A stretch of 64,000 nt of DNA from CAVVMA01 sp963788205 (GTDB lineage: Bacteria > Desulfobacterota > Binatia > Binatales > Binataceae): NCBI GenBank assembly GCA_963788205.1, contig CAWBGG010000002.1, positions 868,001 through 932,000 on the forward strand. Reading direction: 5' to 3'. Below the pieces are notes generated by a model. It was given only the letters and a program-made list of their open reading frames with translations. It had not been told where the DNA came from and searched no databases. Of this stretch, positions 51,858-60,130 are shown in pieces; positions within the stretch are counted from its first letter, which is position 1; every line of letters begins with the position of its first letter. A program made the position numbers and the translations under genes.

Positions 51858-52811
51858 CTAAGGCTGGGCGGCGGCGGTGCTGGACTTGGCCAATTCCGAA
51901 TCGATCACGAACCTGAGCGACTTCTCGTCGGGAAAACCGACCACGGAAATGCCGTTGACGTAGAAGGTCGGTGTCGAGGTCACTTTCAGCGTGGCGCCGT
52001 CCTGCATGTCCTCGTTGACGCGCTGCGTCGCCGCCATGCTGATCATGCACGCGCTGAGCGCTTTTTTGTCCAGTTGCAGGCTGCCGGCGTACTGATCGAT
52101 ATGCTCGCGGATGTTCTTCGGATCGATCGTCGACTGATCGCGGTACAGGTTGCGCGCGAACTGCCAGAAGGCGTCGGGGTTCTGCAGCCGGGCGCATTCC
52201 GCGGCGGTCGCGGCCTCCATCGCCCATAGATGGCCGGCGAGCGGGAAGTTCTTGAAAATCAGGCGCACGCGCCCCTTGTAGGTGGAGTTGACCAGGGTCT
52301 CGACGATATTGAGCGCGCGCGCGCAGTACGGGCACTCGAAATCACCGAACTCGATAACCGTCACCGGCGCGTCGGCCGGGCCGGCGACAGGGCGGTCGTC
52401 AAGATGGATTCCCTTCAGGTCGACGCGCTCCCACGGGTCCTTGGTGGTCTCAATCAGCTGGCCGAGGATTACGTCCTTGCCGTCGGAGTCCTCGAACAGC
52501 GTGGCGCTCGCGGTCTGGCCGTTATCGCCGGTCAGGGTAATTTTCCGCGACCAGAGGCCCGCGATCGGCGCCGGGGCGGGCGGGCCCAGCGTGATCTGGC
52601 TCGCATTGGGGAGCCGGAAATGGCGTTGCAGGAAGCCGATCAGCACCGAATCGCGGCTCGAATCAGGCGCCGCGCCCGAACTCGCAACGGCGCCCCGAAC
52701 TGCAGCCGCCTGCACGATCAGCGCAAGCCCCACCGCAACGACGATCCGAAGCCCGATCGCCCTCGCCGGTTTCAACAATCCTTTGGTCAGCATCATGTAG
52801 GTCAGCATCAT
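51858..52811 (-). CDS. DsbA-family thioredoxin-fold protein
   Basis: A 317-residue exported protein. A signal/anchor helix lies at about residues 18-45. The C-terminal half is a DsbA-type thioredoxin fold with the redox motif CPYC in VIEFGDFECPYCARALN, a helical insert and the cis-Pro strand STPTFYVNG. A separate N-terminal domain (about 50-140) occurs in periplasmic oxidoreductases related to DsbG and to BDBT-like lipoproteins. The start region repeats ATGATGCTGACC in tandem (MMLTYMMLTK), so the first Met, with AGGGAC upstream, is chosen. The partner is unknown. Confidence 0.88.
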   Translation of the reverse strand: MMLTYMMLTKGLLKPARAIGLRIVVAVGLALIVQAAAVRGAVASSGAAPDSSRDSVLIGFLQRHFRLPNASQITLGPPAPAPIAGLWSRKITLTGDNGQTASATLFEDSDGKDVILGQLIETTKDPWERVDLKGIHLDDRPVAGPADAPVTVIEFGDFECPYCARALNIVETLVNSTYKGRVRLIFKNFPLAGHLWAMEAATAAECARLQNPDAFWQFARNLYRDQSTIDPKNIREHIDQYAGSLQLDKKALSACMISMAATQRVNEDMQDGATLKVTSTPTFYVNGISVVGFPDEKSLRFVIDSELAKSSTAAAQP

Positions 52812-53421
52812 AGTGGTCCCTAATGATAGGGACCGAAGAGAGGTTCCGCCAGCATCCCAGGCGAGCGGCGCGGGGAGGGGATGGAGCCGGCCGCGCCGCC
52901 GCGCCTGAAACGTCGGGGCTTGCGCAGCGGCGTCGAGGGTGTCCGAGGAGGACTTCGCATAAGGGATATTATGTCAACTAGGAGGGCGATTAGTCGGATG
53001 TTGACACTTGCTGATGGCGGTAGACAGGGCGCTCCCGGCCGGCCGATAATCGCAGCGGAACCGCGGAGCTCCCAAGCATGCTCCCTACCCGGCCAAGGTG
53101 CGGGACCGAGAGAAAGCGCGCGACAGCATGTCCGCGCTATGGGCGATCCACTGCGCGATCGCTCGCGCAGCCGGACGGGAGGTTCTTGCGCGTCTCGGAG
53201 GAATGAACCCTGCGCAAGAAGCGGTGACGAAAGAAGCATTGAAGGAAGCGGAACGCTTTGTAGATGGTTTATTATAAAGAGAACCTTTTTGGCGTTCTCA
53301 TCAGGGGACCCCTCTTCATAGAATCGAAACTCATGCAGGCCATCGAGGCCACGCTCCCCGGCATCAAGGCCCGGCCCTGCCTTGCCGGGATGCATAATCG
53401 CGGGCAGGGAGGGACGAATCC
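52812..53421. other. 610-bp intergenic region, less GC-rich
   Basis: This gap separates the divergent DsbA-like and glycogen synthase genes. It contains TTGACA near 53000 and a possible small gene at 53098-53277. The remainder shows no repeat or RNA I can name. Longer frames across it on both strands look like noise. Confidence 0.6.
53098..53277 (+). CDS. possible small protein (59 residues)
   Basis: An open frame from GTG 53098 (or ATG 53128) to TAA 53277. The translation is helical and reasonable in composition: RDREKARDSMSALWAIHCAI, then GREVLARLGGMNPAQEAVTK and ERFVDGLL. It is too short for ordinary gene calling and no family is recognised. It may be a genuine small gene or a fragment of a lost one. 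Confidence 0.3.
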   Translation: MRDREKARDSMSALWAIHCAIARAAGREVLARLGGMNPAQEAVTKEALKEAERFVDGLL

Positions 53422-54891
53422 ATGAAGATTCTCGTGGCCGCTGCTGAGTTCGCAGGCATCGTTGACAAGGGTGGCGTTGCGCAGTACGTTCTTGGTCTCG
53501 TTTCTGCGCTCATCCGAGCCGGGCATGATGTAAGAGTAGCTATCCCGCGCTACGGGTTCCTCAACGCACCGGCTGGCGGGAGTCCAATCGCTAACGTGAA
53601 CGTGGTCTGCCCTGGCGACCACGCTGATTTCGCGAACGTGGCTTCTGCGGGCGGTATATATCACAATCCAGAATCCTTTGAGCGGTGGATCGCGTTCTCC
53701 AGGGCGGTCGTGGATTACGCCTGCTCGGATGACTGGCAGCCGGATGTTCTGCATTGTCAAGATGCGCAGGTGTGTATGGTTCCGGTTTTCCTTGCTCAGT
53801 TGCGCTCCGTGGGGAACGACGCCGCGTTGGCTATTGGCACCGTCCTGACGATTCACAATCTGCTCGAACAAGGCAAAGGTCCGTATGCATTGTTTGCTTC
53901 CACGGGTCTGCCTGGCCACTGGTATCACAGCCACTTCGAATTCTTCGGCGGTTCCAACTGCTACAAGGCGGGGCTGATGACGGCGGACGTGGTAACCACG
54001 GTGAGCCGCACCTATGCGAAAGAAATTCAATCCAGCGAGGAGTATGGGTTCGGCCTAATGGGCGTTCTCCGGTCGCTTCGTAGGCCAGTCGAGGGCGTGG
54101 TCAATGGAATCGATGAAATCGAATGGTGCATGGACGGGCTCAAATATGACGGGTCAGATTCGATCCAGGCGCTCGTCGCTCGAAAGTTGGCAGTGCGCAA
54201 GCGGCTGTTCCCAGAGTGGGCGTGGGACGTTGATGAACCATTGATTGCGTTTAAGGCTCGCTGGGATCGGCAAAAGGGAATTGAACTGATGCCCGATGCC
54301 ATCTCAGCGGTTTTGGCGAAAGCGCGGATCATCTTCGACACGTGGCCCGATCCAGGATCGGGCGGTGAGTACGTTCCAGACGAGAAGACGGTAAGGCACA
54401 CCGTTAGCGATAACTTCATTCGCGTCTGGCGGAGGCTTGAGGCGTTGCGGGCTGGGAATCCGTTTCGGCTGCTCCTGAACCCTCCCGGTACAACCTCACC
54501 AAAGGAAAGCGCATCTCTCTATGCGGGTGCCGATTTCTTTTTGATGCAGTCTGCCTACGAACCGTGTGGGTTGGCCCAAATGGAGTGCCAGCGATACGGG
54601 TGCATCCCCATCGTGAGGCGCACTGGGGGCCTAGCAGAAACCGTAATAGAGTCTGGCGACTCGGCAAATGGGTTCGTATTTGATGCCTTCGACAAGGACG
54701 ATCTGGTGCTTGCCGTTGAGCGCGCGCTCCAAACTTTTCACAAGAAGGACGCGATGATGAGGTTGATGTCGAACGCGCTCCAGCAACGTAACGGTTGGGA
54801 TACTCGGATGCACGACTACGAGAGGATCTTTGCTGACGCGAAAGCATTGGCGGGCGGCAAAGCTGCGGTAGCCGTGGGTATTCCCTCTTAA
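53422..54891 (+). CDS. glgA: glycogen/starch synthase-like glycosyltransferase (GT5)
   Basis: A 489-residue GT-B enzyme that adds glucose from ADP- or UDP-glucose to alpha-glucan. The N-terminal GT5 signature is VDKGGVAQYVLGL (the KxGG motif). FKARWDRQKGIELMPDAI and the C-terminal donor site (QSAYEPCGLAQMECQRYGCIP, then RRTGGLAETV) are typical. Codon usage and base composition look less GC-rich than the flanks, hinting at recent acquisition. No glycogen branching or pyrophosphorylase gene is nearby. ATG at 53422 follows a GGGAGGGA site. Confidence 0.87.
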   Translation: MKILVAAAEFAGIVDKGGVAQYVLGLVSALIRAGHDVRVAIPRYGFLNAPAGGSPIANVNVVCPGDHADFANVASAGGIYHNPESFERWIAFSRAVVDYACSDDWQPDVLHCQDAQVCMVPVFLAQLRSVGNDAALAIGTVLTIHNLLEQGKGPYALFASTGLPGHWYHSHFEFFGGSNCYKAGLMTADVVTTVSRTYAKEIQSSEEYGFGLMGVLRSLRRPVEGVVNGIDEIEWCMDGLKYDGSDSIQALVARKLAVRKRLFPEWAWDVDEPLIAFKARWDRQKGIELMPDAISAVLAKARIIFDTWPDPGSGGEYVPDEKTVRHTVSDNFIRVWRRLEALRAGNPFRLLLNPPGTTSPKESASLYAGADFFLMQSAYEPCGLAQMECQRYGCIPIVRRTGGLAETVIESGDSANGFVFDAFDKDDLVLAVERALQTFHKKDAMMRLMSNALQQRNGWDTRMHDYERIFADAKALAGGKAAVAVGIPS

Positions 54892-55031
54892 TGGGATCAG
54901 CGTGCTTGTCGGAGACTATGCGCTCCCGAAATTCGCCGCGCTTGGCTCGCTCCGCAAATTTGCCGTCGTTAAAGAGTTGCCGAATCCGCCGGACCGGAAC
55001 GTAAACGACGTGAACTGAGGGATCGGCTGGC

Positions 55032-55322
55032 ATGGCAACTGTTGCAGAAATCGGTGACCAACTTCGCCGATACCTCGCTCAGGAGCAGACTCTGAACGCG
55101 TTCAATGAGTGGCTTACCCTCAACACCTGGAATCTTCACCAGCAGCCGGTTGACGTGCAAGAACTCACGGGTGAAATCGAGCTTGCGCTCGCGGAGTTTT
55201 CCAACGGGCACCTAACTCAGGATGAACTCCGCGCGCACTTTCGCGCATTGATGGAAGCGCAGCGCGTGTCGGTCGGCGAATCGCGCGCAAGCAACACGTC
55301 CGCTAATTCTTCTTCCCGCTGA
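55032..55322 (+). CDS. hypothetical protein, 96 residues
   Basis: Not recognised. The protein is mostly helical: EIGDQLRRYLAQEQTLNAFN, then QELTGEIELALAEFSNGHLT and DELRAHFRALMEAQR, ending in a Ser-rich tail. The pattern of charged residues suggests a small soluble protein. It shares the less GC-rich composition of glgA, 140 bp upstream, and may belong to the same acquired segment. Confidence 0.6.
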   Translation: MATVAEIGDQLRRYLAQEQTLNAFNEWLTLNTWNLHQQPVDVQELTGEIELALAEFSNGHLTQDELRAHFRALMEAQRVSVGESRASNTSANSSSR

Positions 55323-55341
55323 TCGGGACGGCTTTCGCCGC

Positions 55342-55632
55342 TCACTCTCCCTTGAGGCGCGGGTCGTCCGCCGCGATGCATTGCCGGTATTTGATCGGGA
55401 TGGCCGCCATCGCCCAATGGTTGAACGCGCCGGGGCCGACCAGCGGGCTTAGGTTCGCGAGTTCGACCACGATTGGCTTCGCCAACTCCTTCTTGCACTG
55501 CGTCAGATCATCGAATTGCTTCAGCGGTCTCCATTGATTCAGCGGCGGAGGGGGCTTCGTGCGGGAGGGCAAGTATGGCGGCGCCATCAGGTACCATCCC
55601 GTGAGCGCGAGTGCGGCGGCGTGGCGGAGCAT
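55342..55632 (-). CDS. small exported or anchored protein, 96 residues
   Basis: A protein with an N-terminal hydrophobic helix (HAAALALTGWYLMAPP) followed by a Pro-rich linker and a small domain with two Cys (DDLTQCKKEL and YRQCIAADDPRLKG). The C-terminal CIAxDDPRLK motif is familiar from many short proteins of environmental bacteria with no known function. ATG at 55630-55632 is used; a GTG one codon earlier is possible. Confidence 0.7.
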   Translation of the reverse strand: MLRHAAALALTGWYLMAPPYLPSRTKPPPPLNQWRPLKQFDDLTQCKKELAKPIVVELANLSPLVGPGAFNHWAMAAIPIKYRQCIAADDPRLKGE

Positions 55633-55641
55633 CACAAGATG

Positions 55642-56244
55642 CTACGCGCGGCGGTTGCGCCGGACGGCGCTTAGATGGGGCGGGTCGGAATCGTCGGCGG
55701 GTTTGGGCTCTAGCGCTGCGATGGCGCGGCGAATCTTGGGGTCGTTGGGCGCCAATTCGGCGGCGCGCTGTAGATAGTCGAGCGCGGCGTTGATATTGCC
55801 GAGCTCCACCGAGACTCCCGCGAGCGATTGCAGCAGGTCGGCGCGCTCGGGGCCGCATTCGCGGGCGCGCCGCAGCGTGGCGAGTGCGAGGACGGGCTGC
55901 TTGCGATCGGCGAGCAGCAGGCCTAATTGGGCCAGCGCGTCGGCATTGAGCGGGTCGAGCACTATCGCCTCACGAAACAGCGACTCGGCGCTTTGCAGCA
56001 GTCCCTTGGCGCGCGCGTCGGCGGCGGCGGCGGCCAACTGATTGGATTCGCTGGCGAGGCGTTCGCATTCGACCTCTACGTACGCGCGATTGTGCATGAG
56101 CTGCGCCTCGCGCACGTGGATTTTGGCGCCGAAATATTCCGCCAGGCGCAGGCGCGCGTCTTCGTCGATGCCGAGGAAGATGGCGCCGACCGGATCGCCG
56201 ATGTGATCGTCGCGCCACATCGTAACGCGCTTTCGTTCACGCAT
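55642..56244 (-). CDS. tetratricopeptide-repeat protein
   Basis: A protein of about 200 residues. An N-terminal segment (GDPVGAIFLGIDEDARLRLAEYFGAKIHVREA) is followed by a helix and three TPR-like repeats (AESLFREAIVLDPLNADALAQLG, then ADRKQPVLALATLRRARE and INAALDYLQRAAELAPNDPKI). The C terminus is basic. TPRs mediate protein contacts; the partner is not known. I start at the Met encoded at 56244; a Met at 56220 is equally possible, and the in-frame extension beyond runs into repeat DNA. Confidence 0.78.
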   Translation of the reverse strand: MRERKRVTMWRDDHIGDPVGAIFLGIDEDARLRLAEYFGAKIHVREAQLMHNRAYVEVECERLASESNQLAAAAADARAKGLLQSAESLFREAIVLDPLNADALAQLGLLLADRKQPVLALATLRRARECGPERADLLQSLAGVSVELGNINAALDYLQRAAELAPNDPKIRRAIAALEPKPADDSDPPHLSAVRRNRRA

Positions 56245-56302
56245 CGCAGTTGCCGTGGCGCGATTGTAGCGCCCGCAGGGCGAGGGCTGAAGGGGAAGGG
56301 GC

Positions 56303-56553
56303 GCAGGCACCCTCACCCGCGCCGCTTCGCGCCGCGTCCTCTCCCGCAAAGGAGCGGGCGAGGGTCTGGAGAACCTCTCCCCTGGCCCCTCTCCCTTTTG
56401 TTGTGGAGAGGGGAACCTGAGGAACGGGCTCCCCTTCCCGCGTCGGGAAGGGGCCGGGGGTTAGGTGGCTTGTCGTCATCGTGGGCCGCAGGCACCCTCA
56501 CCCGCGGCGCTTCGCGCCGCGTCCTCTCCCGCAAAAAAGCGGGCGAGGGTCTG
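56303..56553. repeat. two 66-bp direct repeats with internal palindromes
   Basis: Copies at 56303-56368 and 56488-56553 begin GCAGGCACCCTCACCCGC and end GGGCGAGGGTCTG, differing at a few positions. Each contains inverted segments (CCCTCACCCGC with GCGGGCGAGGGT). Between them lie CCTCTCCCC/GGAGAGGGG and CCCCTTCCCG/CGGGAAGGGG palindromes. The second copy ends 8 bp before the dgt stop. This is the same CCCTC-rich family seen at 10.9, 36.2 and 51.6 kb. Confidence 0.8.
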
Positions 56554-56560
56554 AAAATCC

Positions 56561-57721
56561 TCAGACGCGCTCGTTGGGATCGAAGAGTTTGCGGTATTCG
56601 TCGAGGGCGAAGCGATCGGTCATCCCGGCGATATAGTCGGCGACTACGCGGGCCAGCGGCTCGCCGTCGGTCTCGACCCGTGCGATCACGTGGGCGGGCA
56701 TCTGGCGCGGCTCGCGCATGTAGGTCTCGAAGAGCTGGACCAGCACCCTCCCCGCCTTTTCGGTCATCCGGCTGACGCGGTAATGGCGATAGAGCCGCTC
56801 GCGCATGATCGTCTTGAGCTCCGCGACCATCGCGGCCATCTGCGGACCGAAGATCGCGAGCGGGCGCCCTGCCCTGCGCACTTCGGTCACGCTGCCAACT
56901 TGCCCGCGCTCCAGCTCGGCCTGGATCTGGCCGACCAGGTCGGTGACCATCGCGTCGATCATGCGGATAACGGTCTGGTAGCGCAGCACGCGCGGATCGG
57001 CGCCGGGCGCGGCCTCGCGCGCCGCAGCGAAGGCCTGCGCGAACAGGCGCGAGGCGCCCAGCTCCTCGAACGTGAGCATCTGCGCCTTCACGCCGTCATC
57101 GACGTCGTGCGTCAGATAGGCGATCTCGTCGGCGAGATCGACGATCTGCGCTTCGAGGCACGGGAACAGCGCGGGATCGAACTCCTGCGCCGCCGGGCGA
57201 TCGCGGAACTCGGAGTGCTTGATAATCCCCTCGCGCACCTCGAAGCTCAGATTCAGCCCGCGAAATCCTGGGTATCGCACCTCGATCCAGTCGACGGTGC
57301 GCAGGCTCTGCACGTTGTGATCGAAGCCGCCATGGGGCTCCATCAGGCGGTTGAGCGCGTGCTCGCCGGCATGGCCGAAGGGCGGATGGCCGAGATCGTG
57401 AGCCAGCGCGACCGCCTCGGCCAACTCCTCGTTGAGGCCCAGCGCGCGCGCGATCGTGCGGGTGACCTGCGTGGCCTCGAGCGTATGGGTCAGGCGGGTG
57501 CGATAGTAATCGCCTTCGTGATTGACGAAGACCTGGGTCTTGTATTCGAGCCGGCGGAACGCCGCCGAATGAATGATACGATCGCGATCGCGCTGGAAGA
57601 CGGTGCGCAGCGGATGCTCCGGCTCGGCGACGCGCCGGCCGCGGCTCTGCCGCGCGGGCATCGCGTACGGCGCGAGCACCTGCGCCTCGATTGCTTCCAG
57701 CTCCTGTCGGGTGCGGATCAT
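56561..57721 (-). CDS. dgt: deoxyguanosinetriphosphate triphosphohydrolase-like protein
   Basis: A 386-residue HD-domain enzyme that hydrolyses dGTP or other dNTPs to nucleoside and tripolyphosphate. Metal ligands are in H-HD-D order: RLTHTLEATQ, then LAHDLGHPPFGHAGEHAL and the downstream ADEIAYLTHDVDD. FRRLEYKTQVFVNHEGD and the FDHNVQSLRTVD substrate segment are typical. The start at 57721 (MIRTRQELEA) was chosen because earlier in-frame residues are low in family resemblance. Its 3' end abuts repeat DNA. Confidence 0.92.
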   Translation of the reverse strand: MIRTRQELEAIEAQVLAPYAMPARQSRGRRVAEPEHPLRTVFQRDRDRIIHSAAFRRLEYKTQVFVNHEGDYYRTRLTHTLEATQVTRTIARALGLNEELAEAVALAHDLGHPPFGHAGEHALNRLMEPHGGFDHNVQSLRTVDWIEVRYPGFRGLNLSFEVREGIIKHSEFRDRPAAQEFDPALFPCLEAQIVDLADEIAYLTHDVDDGVKAQMLTFEELGASRLFAQAFAAAREAAPGADPRVLRYQTVIRMIDAMVTDLVGQIQAELERGQVGSVTEVRRAGRPLAIFGPQMAAMVAELKTIMRERLYRHYRVSRMTEKAGRVLVQLFETYMREPRQMPAHVIARVETDGEPLARVVADYIAGMTDRFALDEYRKLFDPNERV

Positions 57722-57840
57722 GGTTACGGGCTCGGAATCGCCGCCGATGGTAGCACGTCGAGCGATCGCGTCCGAAGCGCGCGGTGGTGCGTCTCCCCAC
57801 AGGATCAGGGGCCCCATTCAGCTCCCTTTCTCGATCCGAA

Positions 57841-57888
57841 GTAGGGCCGGCGTCCCGCCGGCCACGACCGGCGGGACGCCGGTCCTAC
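57841..57888. repeat. 21-bp inverted repeat with one mismatch, 6-nt loop
   Basis: GTAGGGCCGGCGTCCCGCCGG (57841-57861) pairs with 57868-57888; one base differs. The gap is between the divergent dgt and rlpA genes, so it is not a transcription terminator for either. A GC-rich REP-type palindrome is most likely. Confidence 0.75.
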
Positions 57889-57910
57889 TTCCTGATACAG
57901 TCTCCAATCG

Positions 57911-58570
57911 ATGGGTGGTGGTGGCGGACGGCGGTGGGTGATCGGGATCGGCGTGGTTGCGGCGATAGCGCTCGCGGCCTGTTCGGCGCGCCGTCCGGTG
58001 GCGCCCTCCCCTCTTGTTCCCCCTCCTCCGACTCTGGTTGGCGTGGCTTCGTGGTACGGGCCCGGCTTCGACGGGCGCAAGACTGCCAGCGGCGAAGTCT
58101 ACGACCAGGAGCAGATGACCGCGGCGTCGAATCTTTATCCGCTGGGGACGCGCCTGATGGTCACCAACCTGGCGAATCATCGCTCGGCTGAAGTCCGGGT
58201 CAACGATCGCGGACCGTTCCGCAAGGGGCGCACACTCGATCTGTCGCATGCGGCGGCGCAAGTGCTCGGGATCGTGCAACCGGGCACCGCGGCGTGCCGG
58301 ATGGAAATGCTCGGCGCGCCGGCGGGTACGATGCCGGGCGCGCCGCGCTATTTCGTCCAGGCGGGCTCGTTCACGGTTCCGTCCAACGCGGAATCGCTGC
58401 GGACGCGGCTGGCTGTGCGCTACCCGGACGTTCAGATCGATACGCTTGATGCCGGAAAATACAGGTACTACCGTGTCCGGATGGGCGCCTTTGCCAGTCG
58501 TGCCGACGCGCTTGCGCGCGCGGCCGCGTCGTCTCGCCTCGGGCTGCCGATGCTGGTCGTGGCGGAATGA
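57911..58570 (+). CDS. rlpA: RlpA-family septal/rare lipoprotein A with DPBB and SPOR domains
   Basis: A 219-residue outer-membrane lipoprotein with signal peptide and lipobox LAAC. The double-psi beta-barrel runs about residues 45-120 (GVASWYGPGF, then VRVNDRGPF with the catalytic-type Asp), followed by a SPOR domain (about 140-219, RYFVQAGSFTVPSNA) that binds denuded septal peptidoglycan. The His of the usual TAAHxTLP segment is Ser in TAASNLYPLGT. Characterised RlpA is a lytic transglycosylase at the division site. It overlaps the next gene by 4 bp. Confidence 0.9.
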   Translation: MGGGGGRRWVIGIGVVAAIALAACSARRPVAPSPLVPPPPTLVGVASWYGPGFDGRKTASGEVYDQEQMTAASNLYPLGTRLMVTNLANHRSAEVRVNDRGPFRKGRTLDLSHAAAQVLGIVQPGTAACRMEMLGAPAGTMPGAPRYFVQAGSFTVPSNAESLRTRLAVRYPDVQIDTLDAGKYRYYRVRMGAFASRADALARAAASSRLGLPMLVVAE

Positions 58571-59955
58571 AGCATTCCTCCCCGGCGCGGCCATCTACCT
58601 CGCGAACCCATCCCGACCGAAATTGGCCTGTCCGAAATTGGCCCGCGCGAAAATGGACGGTGCGCCCTGCCCTGCTGCTGCTCGTGGCGATCTGCGGATG
58701 CGCCTACGCGCTGGTCAGCGGCGATTCGGTCAATCTGCCGCAAGCGCAGAAAGTCGAAGAAGGAATCCAGGACCTGCGCCAGTTGAGCTTCAAGAGCGCG
58801 GTGCCGGTGGTCGCGATGACTCCCGACGAGGCCGAGCAGGCGATCGCCGAGGAGATCCGGCGCGAGTACACCGACGAGCAGTTGAAGACCGAAGGCGACG
58901 CCGGATCGATCGTCGGCCTGTACCCGCGCGGGATCGATTTGAAAGCGCAATCGATGAAACTGCTCAAGAGCCAGATCGCCGGCTTTTACGAACCCCATCG
59001 CAAGGAAATGATCCTGGTGTCGAGCAACGTGCAGATCGGTTTCTGGAACCGGCTCAGCGAGTTCATGCTGCAGCGCGATCTGGCGGGCGAGATGCTGCTG
59101 GCGCACGAGTTGACGCATGCGCTGCAGGACCAGAATTTCGCCGTCGATGACCAGCTCACCAGGCTCGATGACGACGACGATCGCCAGCTCGCGCTCAAGT
59201 CGGTGGCTGAAGGCGACGCGACGCTGGCGGGCCTGGGCTACGCGGCGGGCAGGATGGACGACGCGACTGTGGATATTCTGGTCGCGCGGCTCGGCGAGCT
59301 TCCGGCGCAATTTGCCGCGCAGACTATCGGCACTCCCGAAGCGCTGAGCGAACCGCTGATCTTCCAGTATTCGGCGGGGGCGCGCTTTGTCGGCGAGGCG
59401 TTCCATCGCGGGGGATGGAAAGCGGTCGACGAGCTGTACCGCAACCCGCCGCAATCAAGCCAGCAGATAATGCATCCGGCGTACTACTTCGACCATCCCG
59501 TGCTGCCGGCCAGCATCACGATTACCGGCTATCAGCAAGTGCTGCCGGATTGGAAAAAGGTCTACGAGAACTCGCTCGGCGCGCTGATGCTGCAAGTGAT
59601 CCTGAAGCGCAACTTCGGCACTTCGGCGCCCGAGGTCCGGCTTGCCGATCGATGGGCCGGCGATCGGATGGTCGTGCTGCGGCGGGGCAGCAGCCTGACG
59701 GTATTGTGGGTGGTCTTTTTCCGGGACGATCGCTCCGCGCAGCTCTTCGCGAGCGCTTACGGAAGCTCGCTCGACAAGATTGCCGGCGGCGCCACGCCTT
59801 ATCATGTAGAGACCAAGCCCAGCACGGTGATGATCGTAATCGGGGCCGACGCGGACAATTATGCGGCGTGGGGAGCCGCGGCCTGGAAAGGGATCAAGAT
59901 CAAGCTGCCGCCGATCGGTTCGCCACCGACACTCCGCGCCGCCGCCGGCGGCTGA
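58567..59955 (+). CDS. predicted exported zinc metallopeptidase-like protein (HExxH)
   Basis: A 462-residue protein with a signal sequence (LLLLVAICGC, possibly a lipobox) after a basic start. The zinc motif HELTH lies in LLAHELTHALQDQNF, with a downstream Glu in KSVAEGDATLAGLGY that could be the third ligand. The N-terminal domain (about 60-180) includes QAIAEEIRREYTDEQLKTEG. This arrangement is known from uncharacterised predicted metalloproteases of many environmental bacteria. Coupled to rlpA by an ATGA overlap, it may act on the envelope. Confidence 0.75.
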   Translation: MKHSSPARPSTSRTHPDRNWPVRNWPARKWTVRPALLLLVAICGCAYALVSGDSVNLPQAQKVEEGIQDLRQLSFKSAVPVVAMTPDEAEQAIAEEIRREYTDEQLKTEGDAGSIVGLYPRGIDLKAQSMKLLKSQIAGFYEPHRKEMILVSSNVQIGFWNRLSEFMLQRDLAGEMLLAHELTHALQDQNFAVDDQLTRLDDDDDRQLALKSVAEGDATLAGLGYAAGRMDDATVDILVARLGELPAQFAAQTIGTPEALSEPLIFQYSAGARFVGEAFHRGGWKAVDELYRNPPQSSQQIMHPAYYFDHPVLPASITITGYQQVLPDWKKVYENSLGALMLQVILKRNFGTSAPEVRLADRWAGDRMVVLRRGSSLTVLWVVFFRDDRSAQLFASAYGSSLDKIAGGATPYHVETKPSTVMIVIGADADNYAAWGAAAWKGIKIKLPPIGSPPTLRAAAGG

Positions 59956-59963
59956 GCGCCGCT

Positions 59964-60106
59964 CGGAAAAGAGAATCGCTCCGCGTAGATCCCTCGCTTC
60001 AGCAACTTGCGCTCGGGATGACAGGTAGGGAGCGAGGATTCTTATGTTGTCATTCCGAACGGAGTCTGCGCAGTGAGGAATCTACGCGGAGCGATGCTCT
60101 TTTCCG
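59964..60106. repeat. 143-bp hairpin element with ~60-bp imperfect arms
   Basis: CGGAAAAGAGAATCGCTCCG onward at 59964 is mirrored by 60081-60106 with a single mismatch over 26 bp, and the similarity continues (CCTCGCT..., TCGGGATGACA) to the centre. The ends TCGGGATGACA/TGTCATTCCGA are typical of a repeat family common in environmental genomes. It sits between the peptidase stop and the convergent Nudix gene stop. Confidence 0.8.
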
Positions 60107-60130
60107 GAGGTTACGCAAAGCGTTCCCCGT

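Noticed and set aside
52820..53395. 191-codon minus-strand frame in the DsbA-glgA gap
   Set aside because: No motif, Arg/Pro-rich, overlaps the glgA promoter region; judged non-coding.
54902..55018. 38-codon GTG-initiated frame after glgA
   Set aside because: Too short, no ribosome site and no motif, although its composition is protein-like.
36157..60106. CRISPR array
   Set aside because: The repeats are palindromic, dispersed and unequal in spacing; no regular repeat-spacer array or cas gene is present.
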